A DNA stretch of 64,000 nucleotides, from positions 62,001-126,000 of the forward strand of contig WHUZ01000125.1 in NCBI GenBank assembly GCA_015179045.1. The letters run 5' to 3'. Origin of the DNA: Kalaharituber pfeilii (Eukaryota; Ascomycota; Pezizomycetes; Pezizales; Pezizaceae). Both the position numbers and the translations under genes were made by a program. This document shows, in pieces, positions 44,201 to 56,280 of this stretch; position 1 is the first letter of the stretch; each line of letters opens with the position of its first letter. Below the pieces are notes generated by a model, which was not told the DNA's origin, did no database searches, and worked only from the letters and a program-made list of their open reading frames with translations.

Positions 44201-44745
44201 CTTACCTCTAACTCGACTACTCAATAAAGAGGCAAAGCTAGTCTGGGGACCTCCGCAAGAGGAAGCTTTCCAACAACTTAAGGAAGCTTTCACGACTGCT
44301 CCGATTCTAGCATACTATCACTCAGAACACGAAATCATTCTGGAAACGGATGCAAGTGACTTCGCACTTGGAGGGATCCTAAGTCAGAAGCAAGAAGACA
44401 GCAAACTACACCCAGTTGCGTTCCATTCCCAGAAGTTCACCCCAGTCAAAATTAACTATAATATCTTCGACAAGGAGATGCTAGCTGTGGTGGAATGTAT
44501 GACAGATACCTGGAGAGAATACTGTAAAGGTGTTAAGTACAGCATCAAAGTCTATACTGACTATAACAATCTCTAGATCTTCAACACTATTAAGAAGCTA
44601 TCTCACTGTCAAGTACGATGGGAAAAAAAACTTGCCCTATTCGACTATACAATTATCTACCAAAAAGGAAAAGCGAATGCCAAGGCAGATGCTTTATTCA
44701 GATGTGGTGACTATGCCCTTAAGAAGGGGAGTGGACAGTGAGATC
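44201..44745 (+). pseudogene. C1 RNase H
   Basis: The frame after the RT stop reads HEIILETDASDFALGGILSQ (about 44325-44385), DKEMLAVVECMTDTWREY (44468-44524), VYTDYNNL (44550) and KGKANAKADALFR (44660-44703). The catalytic acidic residues of Ty3-type RNase H (Asp in TDAS, Glu in KEML, Asp in TDYN) are all present. One TAG interrupts NNL-stop-IFN. It would degrade the RNA of the RNA/DNA hybrid. Confidence 0.85.
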
Positions 44746-44822
44746 AGCAAGAAACTAAGTTCTGGGAAGAAGGAATATAGCAGGAAGAGGAAGAAATTTC
44801 AATTGCAAGAACAATACAAGCT

Positions 44823-45728
44823 TTGAAAGTGGTAGCATTAACTGACGAATGGAGGAGTAAGCTAATCGAAGAAGGGAAAAAGGACAAATGGTATACTCAA
44901 CTTAAGGAACGTATCCAGCAGAAGAATGATAATGTCGATAAAGGATTCAGTATCCATGATGAAGTAGTCTTACACAACAACCGGTTTGTGATACTAATGG
45001 CCCTTCAATAGGAAATACTTCAAGCAAAACATGATCATCCCCTCGCCGGCCACCTCAGAATCGAAAAAACCATAGAACTTATCGGCAGGGACTTCTATTG
45101 GCCTAATGCTCACAACGATATCACGGAATATATTGGCGCATGCTTGGAATGCCAAAGGAACAAGGCACGAAGATACAAGAAATATAGCCTCCTTCACCCT
45201 CATGAGATACCATACCAACCATGGTCCTCTATTAGCATGGACTTCATTACCAAACTCCCTCCTTCAGACGGCTTCACACAAATATAGGTAGTAGTGGATA
45301 GGTTTACTAAGATGGCTCACTTCATCACTCTAGCAGAACAATTTGCAGAACAATTAGCAACTACCTTCTTTTGAGAAATATGTTGACTCTATGACTTACT
45401 GAAGTCTATTCTATTGGACCGAGATCTGAAGTTTACTTCAAACTTCTGGCAGGAACTCATGAAGAAACTCAAAGTCAACCTAAACATGAGTACCACTGTA
45501 CACCCGGAAATTGATGGACAAACCGAAAGAGTCAACCAAACCCTCGAAGGTTACCTCTGCAACTACGTCACCTACCACCAGGACAATTGAAACCAACTCT
45601 TACCCCTCGCTGAGTTTGCATATAATAATGCACAACATAGCTCCACCAAGACCTTACCTTTCTTTGCGAACTACGGCTTTCACCCCCTTGTTGATACCAT
45701 CAATGAGGAGGAGGCCCTCAATGTACCC
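44823..45728 (+). pseudogene. C1 integrase HHCC and DDE core
   Basis: The zinc-binding domain shows HDHPLAGHL and CLECQRNK (about 45027-45165). The catalytic core shows SISMDFITKLPPSDG (first Asp, about 45230), LLDRDLKFTSNFW (second Asp, about 45415) and DGQTERVNQTLEGY (Glu, about 45520), then LPLAEFAYNNAQHS (45605). Several stops arise by transition (for example DN-stop-NQLLPLAEF, TGG to TGA). Element T interrupts the C2 copy at the position corresponding to about 45600 here. The product would insert the cDNA into the genome. Confidence 0.9.
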
Positions 45729-46325
45729 TTGAGAAAACTCACAGGAGAATGGGAACGGATTCGCAAGGAACTGAACAAATCAATCGAACGAGCAGTTAAG
45801 TGGTACGACCAACATCACGCCCAACAGCCAAACTTCAAGGAAGGAGACAAAGTTATGCTTAATGCCAAAAATATCCCGACAAAAAGACCTTCTAAGAAAC
45901 TCGACACTAAGTTAATCGGACCCTTCACTATCGAAAAAGCAATAGGCAAATATTCCTTCAAGCTCAAGTTACCATACAACTTGAAGATGCACTCTGTCTT
46001 TCACGTTTCACTGCTCGAACCGTTCAAAACATCCGCTCTCAACCCTCTACCCGACCAACTATCCCTACTAATGCAAGAAGGCAAGGAAGAATACTTCATA
46101 GCCTCTATCACTAACGTACGATACAACGGTACCAAGAAGACACTAGAGTACCTTGTGCAGTGGGAAGGTTATGGGCCTGAGGAGGCAAACTGGGAAAGCC
46201 TAGTCGAACTATTAATGGATGATGGATCACCGGTGGACGCACTTAAAGAATTCTGTGAACGATACCCTAATAAGGAAAAACAAGCCGAATCAGGGCAACA
46301 AGGAAGAAAGAGAAAGAGAAGTTAG
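45729..46325 (+). pseudogene. C1 integrase C-terminus: GPY/F module and chromodomain
   Basis: 198 open codons ending at TAG 46323-46325, the longest intact frame in the window. Residues ~25-100 include KWYDQHHAQQPNFKEGDKV and the GPY/F signature KLIGPFTIEKAIGKYSFKL followed by HSVFHVSLLEPF. Residues ~121-180 form a chromodomain: EYFIASITNV, YLVQWEGYGPEEANWESL, LKEFCERYP. The three aromatic cage positions (Tyr122, Trp145, Tyr148) are present, so methyl-lysine binding is plausible, as known for chromovirus integrases that target heterochromatin. It ends with RKRKRS, a possible nuclear localisation signal. It opens with ATG, but in the live element it is the tail of pol. Confidence 0.92.
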
Positions 46326-46736
46326 AAATGCAGTCAAGTTACCGACCTAGAGTGCAGATATATCTGTCATAAAGATACGGCATGGACCTAACCTATGAAC
46401 TTAAGTTCATATAGTATTAACACTTATCCTAGATACAAGTCAAAGTGTCAAACAGAAAAGTGTTCAAGGGTCAAGACACTACGAATATAGTAGTATGTCT
46501 CATGATAAATAGGTAAAGTTCTTACCAACTACCTTTAATATCAAAGACTAAGTAGAGGCATAGCCTATAGTCAGGACATCACGGAATATTACCTTGAGTA
46601 CGATCACAGTAATTAAGTTGCTAAGGTCAAGGTAAGAGATCCACCGACACTAAGCTGTACGGCTTATATTCTTTTAAGAAATTAAAGAATAATAGCTAAC
46701 AGGCACTCGGGACATGTGCTCTAAGAAGGAGAGCAC
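46326..46736 (+). other. C1 3' non-coding region with polypurine tract
   Basis: 411 bp with no frame. It ends CTCTAAGAAGGAGAGCAC directly before the 3' LTR; AAGAAGGAGAG (about 46722-46733) is the polypurine tract for plus-strand priming. Confidence 0.8.
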
Positions 46737-47374
46737 TATTACAGGCATAATCATTCTCATGCTATAACACCGTCTTATTTAAGTGTCGTCAAAAGGTACT
46801 ACCAACTATAAAGCCTACCAGTCAGAAGTTTAGCTAACCTGATACTAGTTAGGTCTGTGGTAGTGGAACTTCTTTGGTTAAGAAGTAAGTAACTACTAAG
46901 ATTAGCAATCTTGGTTACTAACTCTTCTGGCAGCTCCTGTTATACTATTCATTGTATAATAACCTTTTCTTATTTTCTTATATCATCGATCTTTGCATAG
47001 GGATCAGAGTTATAATAGTATTTTTAGATAGAGGCTTACATTAGAAGTTTCAAGTTCTCATATTTGTTGTTCTAGAATTTATTATAAGGGTTGGTCAAAA
47101 AGAAAGGCTATCACTTAGCTTTTTTCAGGGTCTGGCTTGATCTCCAGAATCCGTTCAAGCTGAATTTGTTAATAGCTTTGAAGAACTACATTTTGTATAA
47201 ATAGAAGCCTGACCCACCAGAGTTAGAAGGGCAAGGACCCGGAACCCAACCCTAACAAATATAAAGCTTTCTTACTACCTTAACTACTTTATTTTCCATG
47301 ACTTATATTTAATTATATTTTACGTTGCACTTAGTTATTTAGTAAATGGCTTACCCCCAACGTATCCCGTAACA
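46737..47374 (+). repeat. C1 3' LTR
   Basis: 638 bp, TATTACAGGCATAATC to ATCCCGTAACA. The first G of TG has become A. Followed by the TSD AAAAC and then the continuation of D. Confidence 0.93.
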
Positions 47375-47446
47375 AAAACCTTAATAAAGATCAAAACTCT
47401 ATAGGAAAAATTTCTTTATAAGGAAAAGGTACTTATATCAAAAAAT

Positions 47447-48186
47447 TGTTATAGGCATAAGGTGCTTAGCTCCAGTAGGTACTAGAAGGGACCAGATGTT
47501 ATGACTATGGTGAGGAAAATGGCGGTGCTGGCATTGTCTCGAAAGTATGAATACGGTAGGTTGGAATGGCTATGGAGGCATATACGGCAGACTAGAAGGG
47601 CAGCTACTCGGCAGGGGGCATGCAGCGGAGTGGAGCGATTCACGGGCATAATGATGGAATAATAGGTTTAGAGTTTATAGAGAAACTTAGAATACTGCTT
47701 GTGTCTTGATTCTTCTAACTATACTATTGCCAGCTGGCGCTTATATAGACTTCAGTACAGCTATACATGCGGAGTCAAGAAAAGAATAATTGGCTGGCCC
47801 TATGGCAATTTCTTATCAATGCCAATATCAGTAGTAATAGGCATATGTAACGAAAACATGCAAAAATAGTATAGGACAAAGATAACGAATGTACTAATGT
47901 ATGTACATATATTAATAGAGCTTCTATAAATCGAGTATATGCATCAAGCTGCATTCCAGATGACATACCCTTCCATAGTACTGCCCTATCTAAATAATGT
48001 GAGAATCAACAGCTAAGCCTAATGAGTGATCAGTCTGGTCAATTAGCATTAGTCTTATATTCAATTGCAGGGTCAGCATTATCCCCTTGTCAAGTAAGTC
48101 TTCACCTTTAGCCGTAGCAGCTAATTAGCAGTAGAACCCTTGCCCCTTACCATAGTGGTAGGTAAGTTTCCATCTTAGCTATAACA
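47447..48186 (-). repeat. A2 3' LTR (left)
   Basis: 740 bp, TGTTATAGGCATAAGGTGC to GCTATAACA, same length as the right copy. Confidence 0.92.
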
Positions 48187-51100
48187 TTACCCCCCCATTT
48201 AAGGTACTCGTCCTAAGGAACAATCACTAACAGAAAACTGAACTAATTGAGATTGTGGGCCACATACTTTAGCTATCAGTATGCATTATATACGAGGTAA
48301 TACATGAGCTGAACTGCAGTTGCCCATAGCTAATAGTGAGACTGGTATGTCTTTTACTCATTATTAGTGAGCTATTAAAAACCTTCTCGAAGACAAAACC
48401 CAGTGGGAAAAAGTCTTCGTAAGGAAAAGATACTCACGTCAATGAACCATCTAAGTAGCATAGCCATATTGAATTCCCATTTGGATGAGATGCTCTATCC
48501 CATAAGCCATTAATGCTTTATTGGACCATAGGGTCCTGAAGGCTTCCTCGGATATTGATCATGGAACTCTCTGACAGATTCCAATGATCTATGAAAATTC
48601 TCAACTGTTTCTCAAGTCTTGTTATATCTGCTATAGTTCGGTCATGGAAGATGTGAAGATACTATTTGAGAGTCTGTATTACATACTCTCTACAATACTA
48701 GACATTGCGCGTCAGAGACTCTATCTGTCTAAGGGTAGTAAGTGGTACAGAGTTAGGGTTCTATAATGTCTTTTCGAAGGGCTGAGGTGAATTATGGTCC
48801 ATATTTAGAGGTAATGTAGTAGGGTAGACCAAATTGCCTGAGAACATCATTGAAGGCGTTGGCAATATCTCAAGTTGTCAAAGTATCTTTTACTGGTATA
48901 TAGTATAGTACTACATTTCAGTAAACCAGTTTGTAACAACTGAAATAGTATTAAAGCCCTTAGTAGTTTTCCAACAAAGTCCATAGCTATCTCCTCCCAA
49001 GGCTTTGTACCAGTAGGCATTGGCATAAGTCTAGTTTGCCTGAGATGGCAGTCGGCTTTGGCCTTCAAGCAGGCTATATAATCGGTAACATAATCGGCTA
49101 CTTGGTCTTTCCAGCCATCCCAGTAGAAGTTTCAAGAGAGGAGTCTGATGCACACCCCAGTATTGAGCCACATTACTATCACGGCATCATTATTATCACT
49201 TCCAGTTAATACTGGTCGAGTACCATATCGGACCTGTTATCATTCCTCACCCATTCATTACTATTGACCCCAGAGATATCAGTCCATATATCTTCCACTT
49301 CATCAGTTCGTCAAGAAGAAGCATCTGCATTGCTATAATCGAATTCATAAGGTTTCTGACTCCAGTTGGATTGCTGGTTATTGAGGTGTTTTTTAGTGGT
49401 GAAGTACATGGTACATAGTAGATAGTAAAAATGGTAAACTTTATTCTCAATAGCTTTATTCTCTATTTGTATAATCAAGAATTGCCAAGAGTTCATTATC
49501 GTGAATAAAGTAGTTTTATTTGGCAGAGGTCAGTATTCAGGAGTGATACTCATAGGAGTGAAGGATGGTAATATTATTCTTAAGCTTAAGACGCTAGTAA
49601 GTGCCTAGTCTGAGCAGTCAGTTTTATAATCATCGGTAGGGATTAATTGAACTGTCATAGTATGGGGGCACTGATAAACTTGTCTTGAAGTTCTGTAAAA
49701 GCAGCTTGCTACTCTACTCCCCTCAAATAAAGAGTATGTCTCTGGTTAAGGCTTGTAAGTAGTCAGGTTGTAGTGGAGTAAATTAAATTGGCAGTAGTAG
49801 TTGCGAACGAATTAGTAGCAGCAGTTTGTAAAGCCTAGAAAGGCTTGCACCTTCTTTAATCGGCTGTGGCCAATCGTGAATGGTAGAGAGTTTGAATGGA
49901 TGCATCTTAATCTCGAGGCTAACAATAAAATGACTAAGGAACATAGTTTTATGCATATAGAACTCGTACTGCGAGCTCATGTTTCCTCAATCTTAGCAAG
50001 CAGCTTTCAACTATCCTTTTATGGTCTTGTTCAGACTTGCCTTCATAGATTAAGAGTACTAGTACCAAACAACTCTACTAATACAAGTGGGGATCTCATC
50101 CATTATCTCTTCAAAGGAGGCAGGTATATTAATGAGTCTAAGAGGTATAACTGGGTACTTTGAATAAGCTGTTGGCTGTATTTGACAGCTGCTGTTCATT
50201 ACTAACTTAATTCATAGGAGGTTTTAGCTATTATCGGGATTGAGTTTGATAAACCATTTACCACTTTGGGCCTTTTTTTGAGGAGTTCCAATATTAAGGA
50301 CAAAGGGTGTTTGTTCAAAGTGGTGAGTTCATTTAGTGTCCTTATAATCAATGCACGGTCAGAGGGACCCATCTAACTTCGGAAAAAATCAGTGAAGCTA
50401 CTTGTGCCTTTGACCTTCGTATCTTCTCTGCTAGTAGATGTTCAATGATATACCTCTAAAGAGCCTCATTTTCTTCCTAGATATACTGGACTATAGGGAG
50501 ACTTCATATATAAATTCTCGAAAGCAATTGCATTATCCCAGCTTTAGTGAGGAGGTAAGTGGTATACCTGTTCCTCAGAAAAAAACATTAATGTATCGTA
50601 AGTGCTAGTGCTCATGTGCATCAATCAATGAAATATCACTCTTTTCAAGGGGATTATTAGGAAAACCCAAAGCAACTCAATCATAAGTGCAAGGACCATC
50701 AAACATGCTATACAATAATGCATTTACCAATATCTATAGCTTTGGTATTAAAATCGAAATAAATTCCTTCATTGTCTGGCAGGAGTTTAGAACAAAAGAT
50801 GAAACAAAGTGAACAGAAACTTATTAGACTTTCTCAGAACGCCATTGAGTCGGACACAATCAATGATGCATCTACAGATATCTATAACTTCGGTATTAAA
50901 ATTGAAAACAAATTCCTTAATCCATCTGGTAGGAGTTCAGAACAGAAGGCAAAATAAAATTAACAAATGCCTTATCAGATTTGCTCAAAATGCTAATAGA
51001 AGGCACATAATCCTAAGCGGAGGAAATAGAATCAGGTACTGGGACAACAGAAAACAAAAATGAAAGTGAAAATGAAAATAAAGACAAAAGATTCACAAAA

Positions 51101-51250
51101 ATCTTAATCCTTGGAGGTCTTACTTCGTGACCTCATCTTCAACTCCTTACCCAGTCTGCTAAGGAAACAATTAGTGCAGAGGCCACATGGTTCACAATAG
51201 CTCTAACAGTCTTTCCAGTTTGAATTTTACCTCGCAACTGAGGAGGTCGC
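48187..51250 (-). pseudogene. A2 pol: protease-RT-RNase H-integrase (broken)
   Basis: Minus strand. Integrase at 48847-49068 reads KADCHLRQTRLMPMPTGTKP then WEEIAMDFVGKLLRAL, the stretch before and including the first catalytic Asp. RT C-terminus at 49783-49980 reads FLSHFIVSLEIKMHPFKLST. Protease at about 51170-51210 reads IVNHVASALIVS. The RT box (50051-50066) and the second site (49847-49863) have the same indels as A1. RNase H remnants lie at 49247-49500. It starts at the left with the polypurine tract and ~450 bp of 3' non-coding sequence. Confidence 0.78.
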
Positions 51251-52760
51251 TATGACAGGAAGTCCTATATGCTGAGTAGGGTCCTCATCTACTCTAAATT
51301 AAACAGTTTAGTGATCCTCTCAGATCTTTCGACAGCCTGTGAGATGGCTAGAGTCTGTCTTTATCTTCTTAGGCTATGACATCATGATTCAAGAGAGCAG
51401 ATTTATGACTTCAGGGCATTTTACTTCCTCTTTATCTTCCTTCTTTTGCTTCCATTAGGTTTCCACTATTTCTTTTTACAGTATGATATGATCATGTACC
51501 TGATGTATTGGTTACCTTTTCATCTGAATCAGTTCTTCAGGTGTGTTATCGCTCTTTTTATTCTTTGGAGCTAGAGGTAGCTGTATCATAGAGCTGCTAC
51601 TGACAGAGGTGATATTTGTCATGGTGATAAAAGGAGTGAAGCACTTATTTCTTAGGCTTTCTTAGGGTATTGGCAATAAAAACTTCTATTGGTTCTAGTT
51701 GCTTCGATACTCAAAATGACCTGCTAGAAGGTTCTGGACATCTTCTGAATACTGGCAGAGACATTGGAAATGAGGACAGGGTCGGGGGTCTTTGCCACAT
51801 TATTGAACTCATCGATCTCAATTAAGAAATCTTGCATCCTACCCTACTGCTTGCGTCTGAATGTTTTAAGCAGCCTCAGCAATGGCTGAGGAGTCTTAGA
51901 AAGTTATACGCAGTAGGATAAGAGCTGTAGTATATAATGCTGAGGGGTTTTGACAGAAAATGTGAGGGCAGGGCCCTCCAAACAAGAGGTTTCATCATCA
52001 GCAGTGATTTGTAAACTCCTGATCTATCAAAAGAAAATTGTCAAGCTCTTTTTCATCCCCATCAAACTTTTCTAGAGGGAGGAATGTTCGCAGGAGATGG
52101 AGGACGCACTCATAGCATCAGCTGATAGAGGAGGAGGAGACATCGAATCTTGGGCTTGGCGGGAGCCACAAGGAGACATACGAGGAGGAGGAAGGTCCTA
52201 TAACAATAATTAACTTGTAGGAATAAGAAGAAGGTAGAGGAAGAGAGAAAGGTCTTATGACAGTACTTGACTCATAGGGAAAATGAAGAGACATAGGGTC
52301 TCATACTTGATAAAAACCATAAGGCGAGGCATGAGGAGGAGCCGTACAGACCATGCAATTTATCGACTCAGGTTGGGGCAAAGTTTGCAGGTTGTGGAGG
52401 AAACCATATTATCAGTACCTGACAGAGGGAATACTTCAAAGGAGAGCTTTTCGGACCTGGGTAGGCTACAGAGGCTACGCTGGCTATCATTGTTGTGAAG
52501 TCAGTACTGGCTAGAATTCTAGCTACTATAATCTTTGACCATGTATACTTGCCTATAGCTAGGCAATATAGGTTATTATATTTTGCAGCTCTTGCTAGCT
52601 TTGAAAGAGAGGAGTAAATACATTACCTTAAAATGCTTGCTTATCACGGAGGTTGGTGACATCTCCGGGGAGAGGTTCTTGAGGAAGAGGAGGCAGCAGA
52701 TGAGCCTTTTGGTACCAACATTGTGGAGGTGAGGTGGTAGGTGAAAGAGGAGTGGTAGAA
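51251..52760 (-). pseudogene. A2 gag (broken)
   Basis: Aligns throughout with A1 gag. The capsid block (reverse complement of about 52030-52080; KFDGDEKELDNFL with substitutions), Ser/Thr-rich spacer and Gly/Glu tracts (52110-52260) occur in the same order. No continuous frame. The plus-strand frame 52283-52498 is antisense. Confidence 0.65.
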
Positions 52761-53500
52761 TATTATAGGCATGAGGTGCTCAGCTTCAGTAGGTACTGGA
52801 AGGGATCAGATATTATAGCTATAGTGAGGAAAACAGCAGTACTAGCATCATCCTAGAAGTGTGAATATGGTAGGTCGGAATGGCTACAGAGGTATATACA
52901 GCAGACTGGAAGGGCAGCTACTTGGCAGAGAGCATGTAACGGAGTAGAACGATTTACAAGCATAATGATAGAACAATAGGTTCAGAGTTTATGAAGAAAC
53001 TTAGAACACTACTTATGTCTTGATTCTTCTAACTATGCTATCACCAGTCGGCGCTTATATAGACTTTAGCGCAGCCATACATAAGGAGTTAACAAAAGAA
53101 TAATTGGCTGGCCCTATGGCAATTCCTTATTAATACCAATATCAGTGGTAATAGGCACATATAACGAAAATATACAAAAATGGTATGGGATAAAGATAAC
53201 AAATATACTAATGTATGTGCGTATATTAATAGAGCTTTCGTAAATCGAGTATATGTATCAAGCTGCATTCTGGATAATATATCTTTCTATAATACTGCTC
53301 TATCTAAAAGATATGAAAATCAATAACCAAGCCTAATGGGTAATCAGTCTGGTTAATTAGCATTAGTCTTATGTTCGATTGTAGGGTCAGTATTATCCCC
53401 TTGGCAAGTAAGTCTTCACCTTTAGCCATAGCAGCTAATTAGTAGTGGAACCCTTACCTCTTACTATAGTAGTAGGCAAGTTTCCACCTTAACTATAATA
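52761..53500 (-). repeat. A2 5' LTR (right)
   Basis: 740 bp, TATTATAGGCATGAGG to ACTATAATA. Both ends have lost TG/CA by transition. Followed by the TSD AAAAT. Confidence 0.9.
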
Positions 53501-53505
53501 AAAAT

Positions 53506-56280
53506 CATCTAAGTAGCTTGACCATAGCCATTGGACTATAGGGTCCTAAGACTTCCTTAAATGTTAATCATAGAACCCTCTAACAGATTCCAATAACCTA
53601 TTCAATCAGCTTCCTAGTATCATCATCTTTGCTATAGCCCTACTAGTAGACTATGTAAAGAGTAAAAGAACCGTAATAGTGGGTTGACATAGCAATAGAG
53701 CTGTAAGTAAACTTAGCTATAGGTAGCCAAGTTACCTATCAATTCTGTCAGTCTGAGTATAGCAAATGGTATAGAGTTGGAGTTCTATATCAAGTTTCGA
53801 TATTATTTCTTTCTAGAGGACTGAAGCGAATTGTGTTTTATAGTCAGAGATCATATGGTAAAGTAGACTAAATTACCTAAAGATGTTATTGATAAAGGTA
53901 TTAGCATTATCTCCAAGTATTTTTCTGCCAGTATATAGTATTGCATTTTGGTAAGCTGGTCTGTGACAACTCAAATATCATTAAAGCCCTTAGTAGTTCT
54001 CTAACAAAGTCTATAACTATCTCCTTCAAGGCTTCCTACTAGTAGATACTAGCATAAGTCTAATTTATCTTAGATGCTAGTCAGTATTGCACTTTAGGAA
54101 GGCTACATAACTAGCAACATAATTAGCCACTTGGTCTTTCTTGCTGTCTTAATAGAAGTTGCAAGAGAGGAGTTCCTGTATTTGATGTACACCCCAGTAT
54201 TAAGCTATACTACTGTTATAGCATTATCAACCTTATAATACTTCTAGTCAATACTATTCTAGTACCATATCGGACCTATTATCATTCCTTACTCATTTAT
54301 TATAGTTGACTTCTAAGATATCAGTCCATATATCTTCCACTTTACCTGCTTCTTCATCAACCAGTATTGCCCATCTTTAAATAGTTGTTCGATGCTGCCA
54401 GAGGTAGCATTGCCAGTTCGTTATAAGAAGGCATTAGCTTTGCTATTAGGCTAATGTAATTGAATTCAGAAAGTTTCTGGCTCCAGTTGAATTGCTAGCT
54501 ATTGAGGTATTGTTTAATAATGAGGTACTGTAGTGTATAATAGTTAGTGAGGATAGTGAACTTAATTCCTAATAGCCATTTCTTGTATAGGCAATTGAAG
54601 ATTACTAATAATTCATTATTATAGATAAAGTAGTTTTGTTCAGCAGGGGTCAGTATTTGGGAGTAGTAATTATATAAGTAAAGGATCATAGTTTTGGGAA
54701 CATTATTCTAAAGCTCAAGATACTAGCAAGTGCCTAGTCTAAGCAGTCAGTTTCATAATCGTAGGCAGAGATCGATCAAACTATCAGAGTATAGGAGTAC
54801 TCATAAATTTATCTTTCTATAAAGGTAGCTCACTGCTCTATACTACCAAATAAAGAGTATGTTTTTGGTTAAGGCTTATAAGCAGTCAAGTTATAGTAGA
54901 GTAATTTAGAATAAATTAGCAGTAGTAGTTGGCAATGAGTCAGCAGTAGTCATTGTAAAATGAATCAGCAGTAATAATTGTAAAAGAATCGGCAGTACTA
55001 GTTTGCCAAGCTTAGAGAGGCTTGTATTTCTTTCTTCTTTAGCTATGGCTAGTCATAAATAGTAGAGAGTTTGACTAGGTCTATCTTAACCTTAAGGCTA
55101 TTCATAAAATGACCAAGGAATATGGTTTTATGCATATAGTACTCGTATGTGGCCAGCTTGACTGCAAGCTCATATTTGGTCAACTTTAGCTAGTACTTCT
55201 TCTGCTTATCCTTTGATAGTCTCATTTGATTTTGCCTTCATAGGTTAAGATGTCACTCAGGTACCAAGCAACTGTATTAATGCCAGTAAGAATCTCATCC
55301 ATCACTTTCTAGAAGAAAGTAGGTGTGCTAATAAATTCGAAAGGTATAACTCTATACTTCAAATAAGCCTTTAGATATATTTGACAGCTGTCTTTTATTT
55401 GTTGCCACCTCAGGTCTCTTAAGGAGTTTAAGTTCCAACATTAAGGGCAAAGAGTGTTTGTTTAGAATAGTAGGTTTATTTAGTACTCTATAATTAATGT
55501 ACAGTTGAAAGGACGTATCTTTCTTCTACCAAAAAAAATCGGTAAAGATACTTTTTGACCTTGACTTTTATATCTTCTTTGTTGGTAGATATTCATCAAT
55601 ATACTTCTAAAGAGCCTCATCTTCTTCTCAGGTATACTGGACTATAGGGAAGCTTCACCTTTGGGTTCTTAAAAGGGATTTCATAATTCCAACTTCAGTA
55701 AAGGAGTAAGTGGTATACCTATTTAGTAGAAAACATCAGAGTATTGCAAGTAGTACTTATATGCATCAATTAACAAAATGTCATCTTCTTCGAAAGTATC
55801 AATATTATCAGAAAGAACAGAATGCAAATCAATATGAATGTAAGAACTATCAAATATACTATACTTCAAAATGCTATTAAAATAATCAATCGAAAAGTCA
55901 TTAACTGGAACAAACCAATAATGTATTTACTGATATCTATAGCTTTAGCTTAAAATCAAAGACAAATTCCTTACTTTCTTAATAAGAGTTCAAAATAAAA
56001 GATGAAACAAAATCAACAGAGACCTTATTAGCCTTTCCTGGAACACTAATAGAATGTACAAAATCCAAAGCAGAAGAAATAGAATTAGAAATTAGAATGC
56101 TAGAAAAGAAAAATGAAAATGAAAATAAAGTATTCACAAAAATCTTAATCATCATAGGCCTTACTTCATGGCCTCAATCTTAACTCCTTACCTAGTCTGC
56201 CAAAGAAATAATTGACGCAAAAGCAGCATGGTCTACAATAGATCTAATAGTCTTTCCAACTTTGAATTTTACCTCACAAC
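53506..56280 (-). pseudogene. D pol: protease-RT-RNase H-integrase (RIP-decayed)
   Basis: Minus strand. RNase H at 54495-54689 is clearest: AEQNYFIYNNELLVIFNC, then GIKFTILTNYYTLQYLI, matching the PAEQNY...ELLAI...VxTDHxxLxYL pattern. The RT box at 55246-55265 reads YLSD and is full length. Protease at about 56200-56240 reads IVDHAAFASIIS. Integrase lies towards 53510-54280. D thus has the complete RT box that family A lacks, but it is itself inactivated by transitions. Confidence 0.75.

Larger units (their letters stand above)
39868..47374 (+). mobile_element. Chromovirus C1 (Ty3/gypsy), best-preserved copy
   Basis: A 7507-bp element, plus strand, with two 638-bp LTRs and TSD AAAAC (39863-39867, 47375-47379). 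Domain order: gag with coiled coil and CCHC knuckle, protease DSGA, RT, RNase H, HHCC/DDE integrase, GPY/F, chromodomain. A polypurine tract lies at 46722-46733. In the first ~165 aligned bases the LTRs differ at about 14 sites, all transitions, so RIP-like decay began after insertion. Many stops (TGA for CGA or TGG, TAG for CAG) inactivate it. It is the only plus-strand full element in the window. Confidence 0.95.
47447..53500 (-). mobile_element. Ty3/gypsy retrotransposon A2 (nested in D)
   Basis: 6054 bp with 740-bp LTRs at 47447-48186 and 52761-53500 and a perfect TSD AAAAT (47442-47446, 53501-53505). The D sequence continues across it. Minus orientation, with the polypurine tract (reverse complement of 48187-48197, GGGGGGGTAA). 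More decayed than A1. It carries the same two pol indels as A1. Confidence 0.93.
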
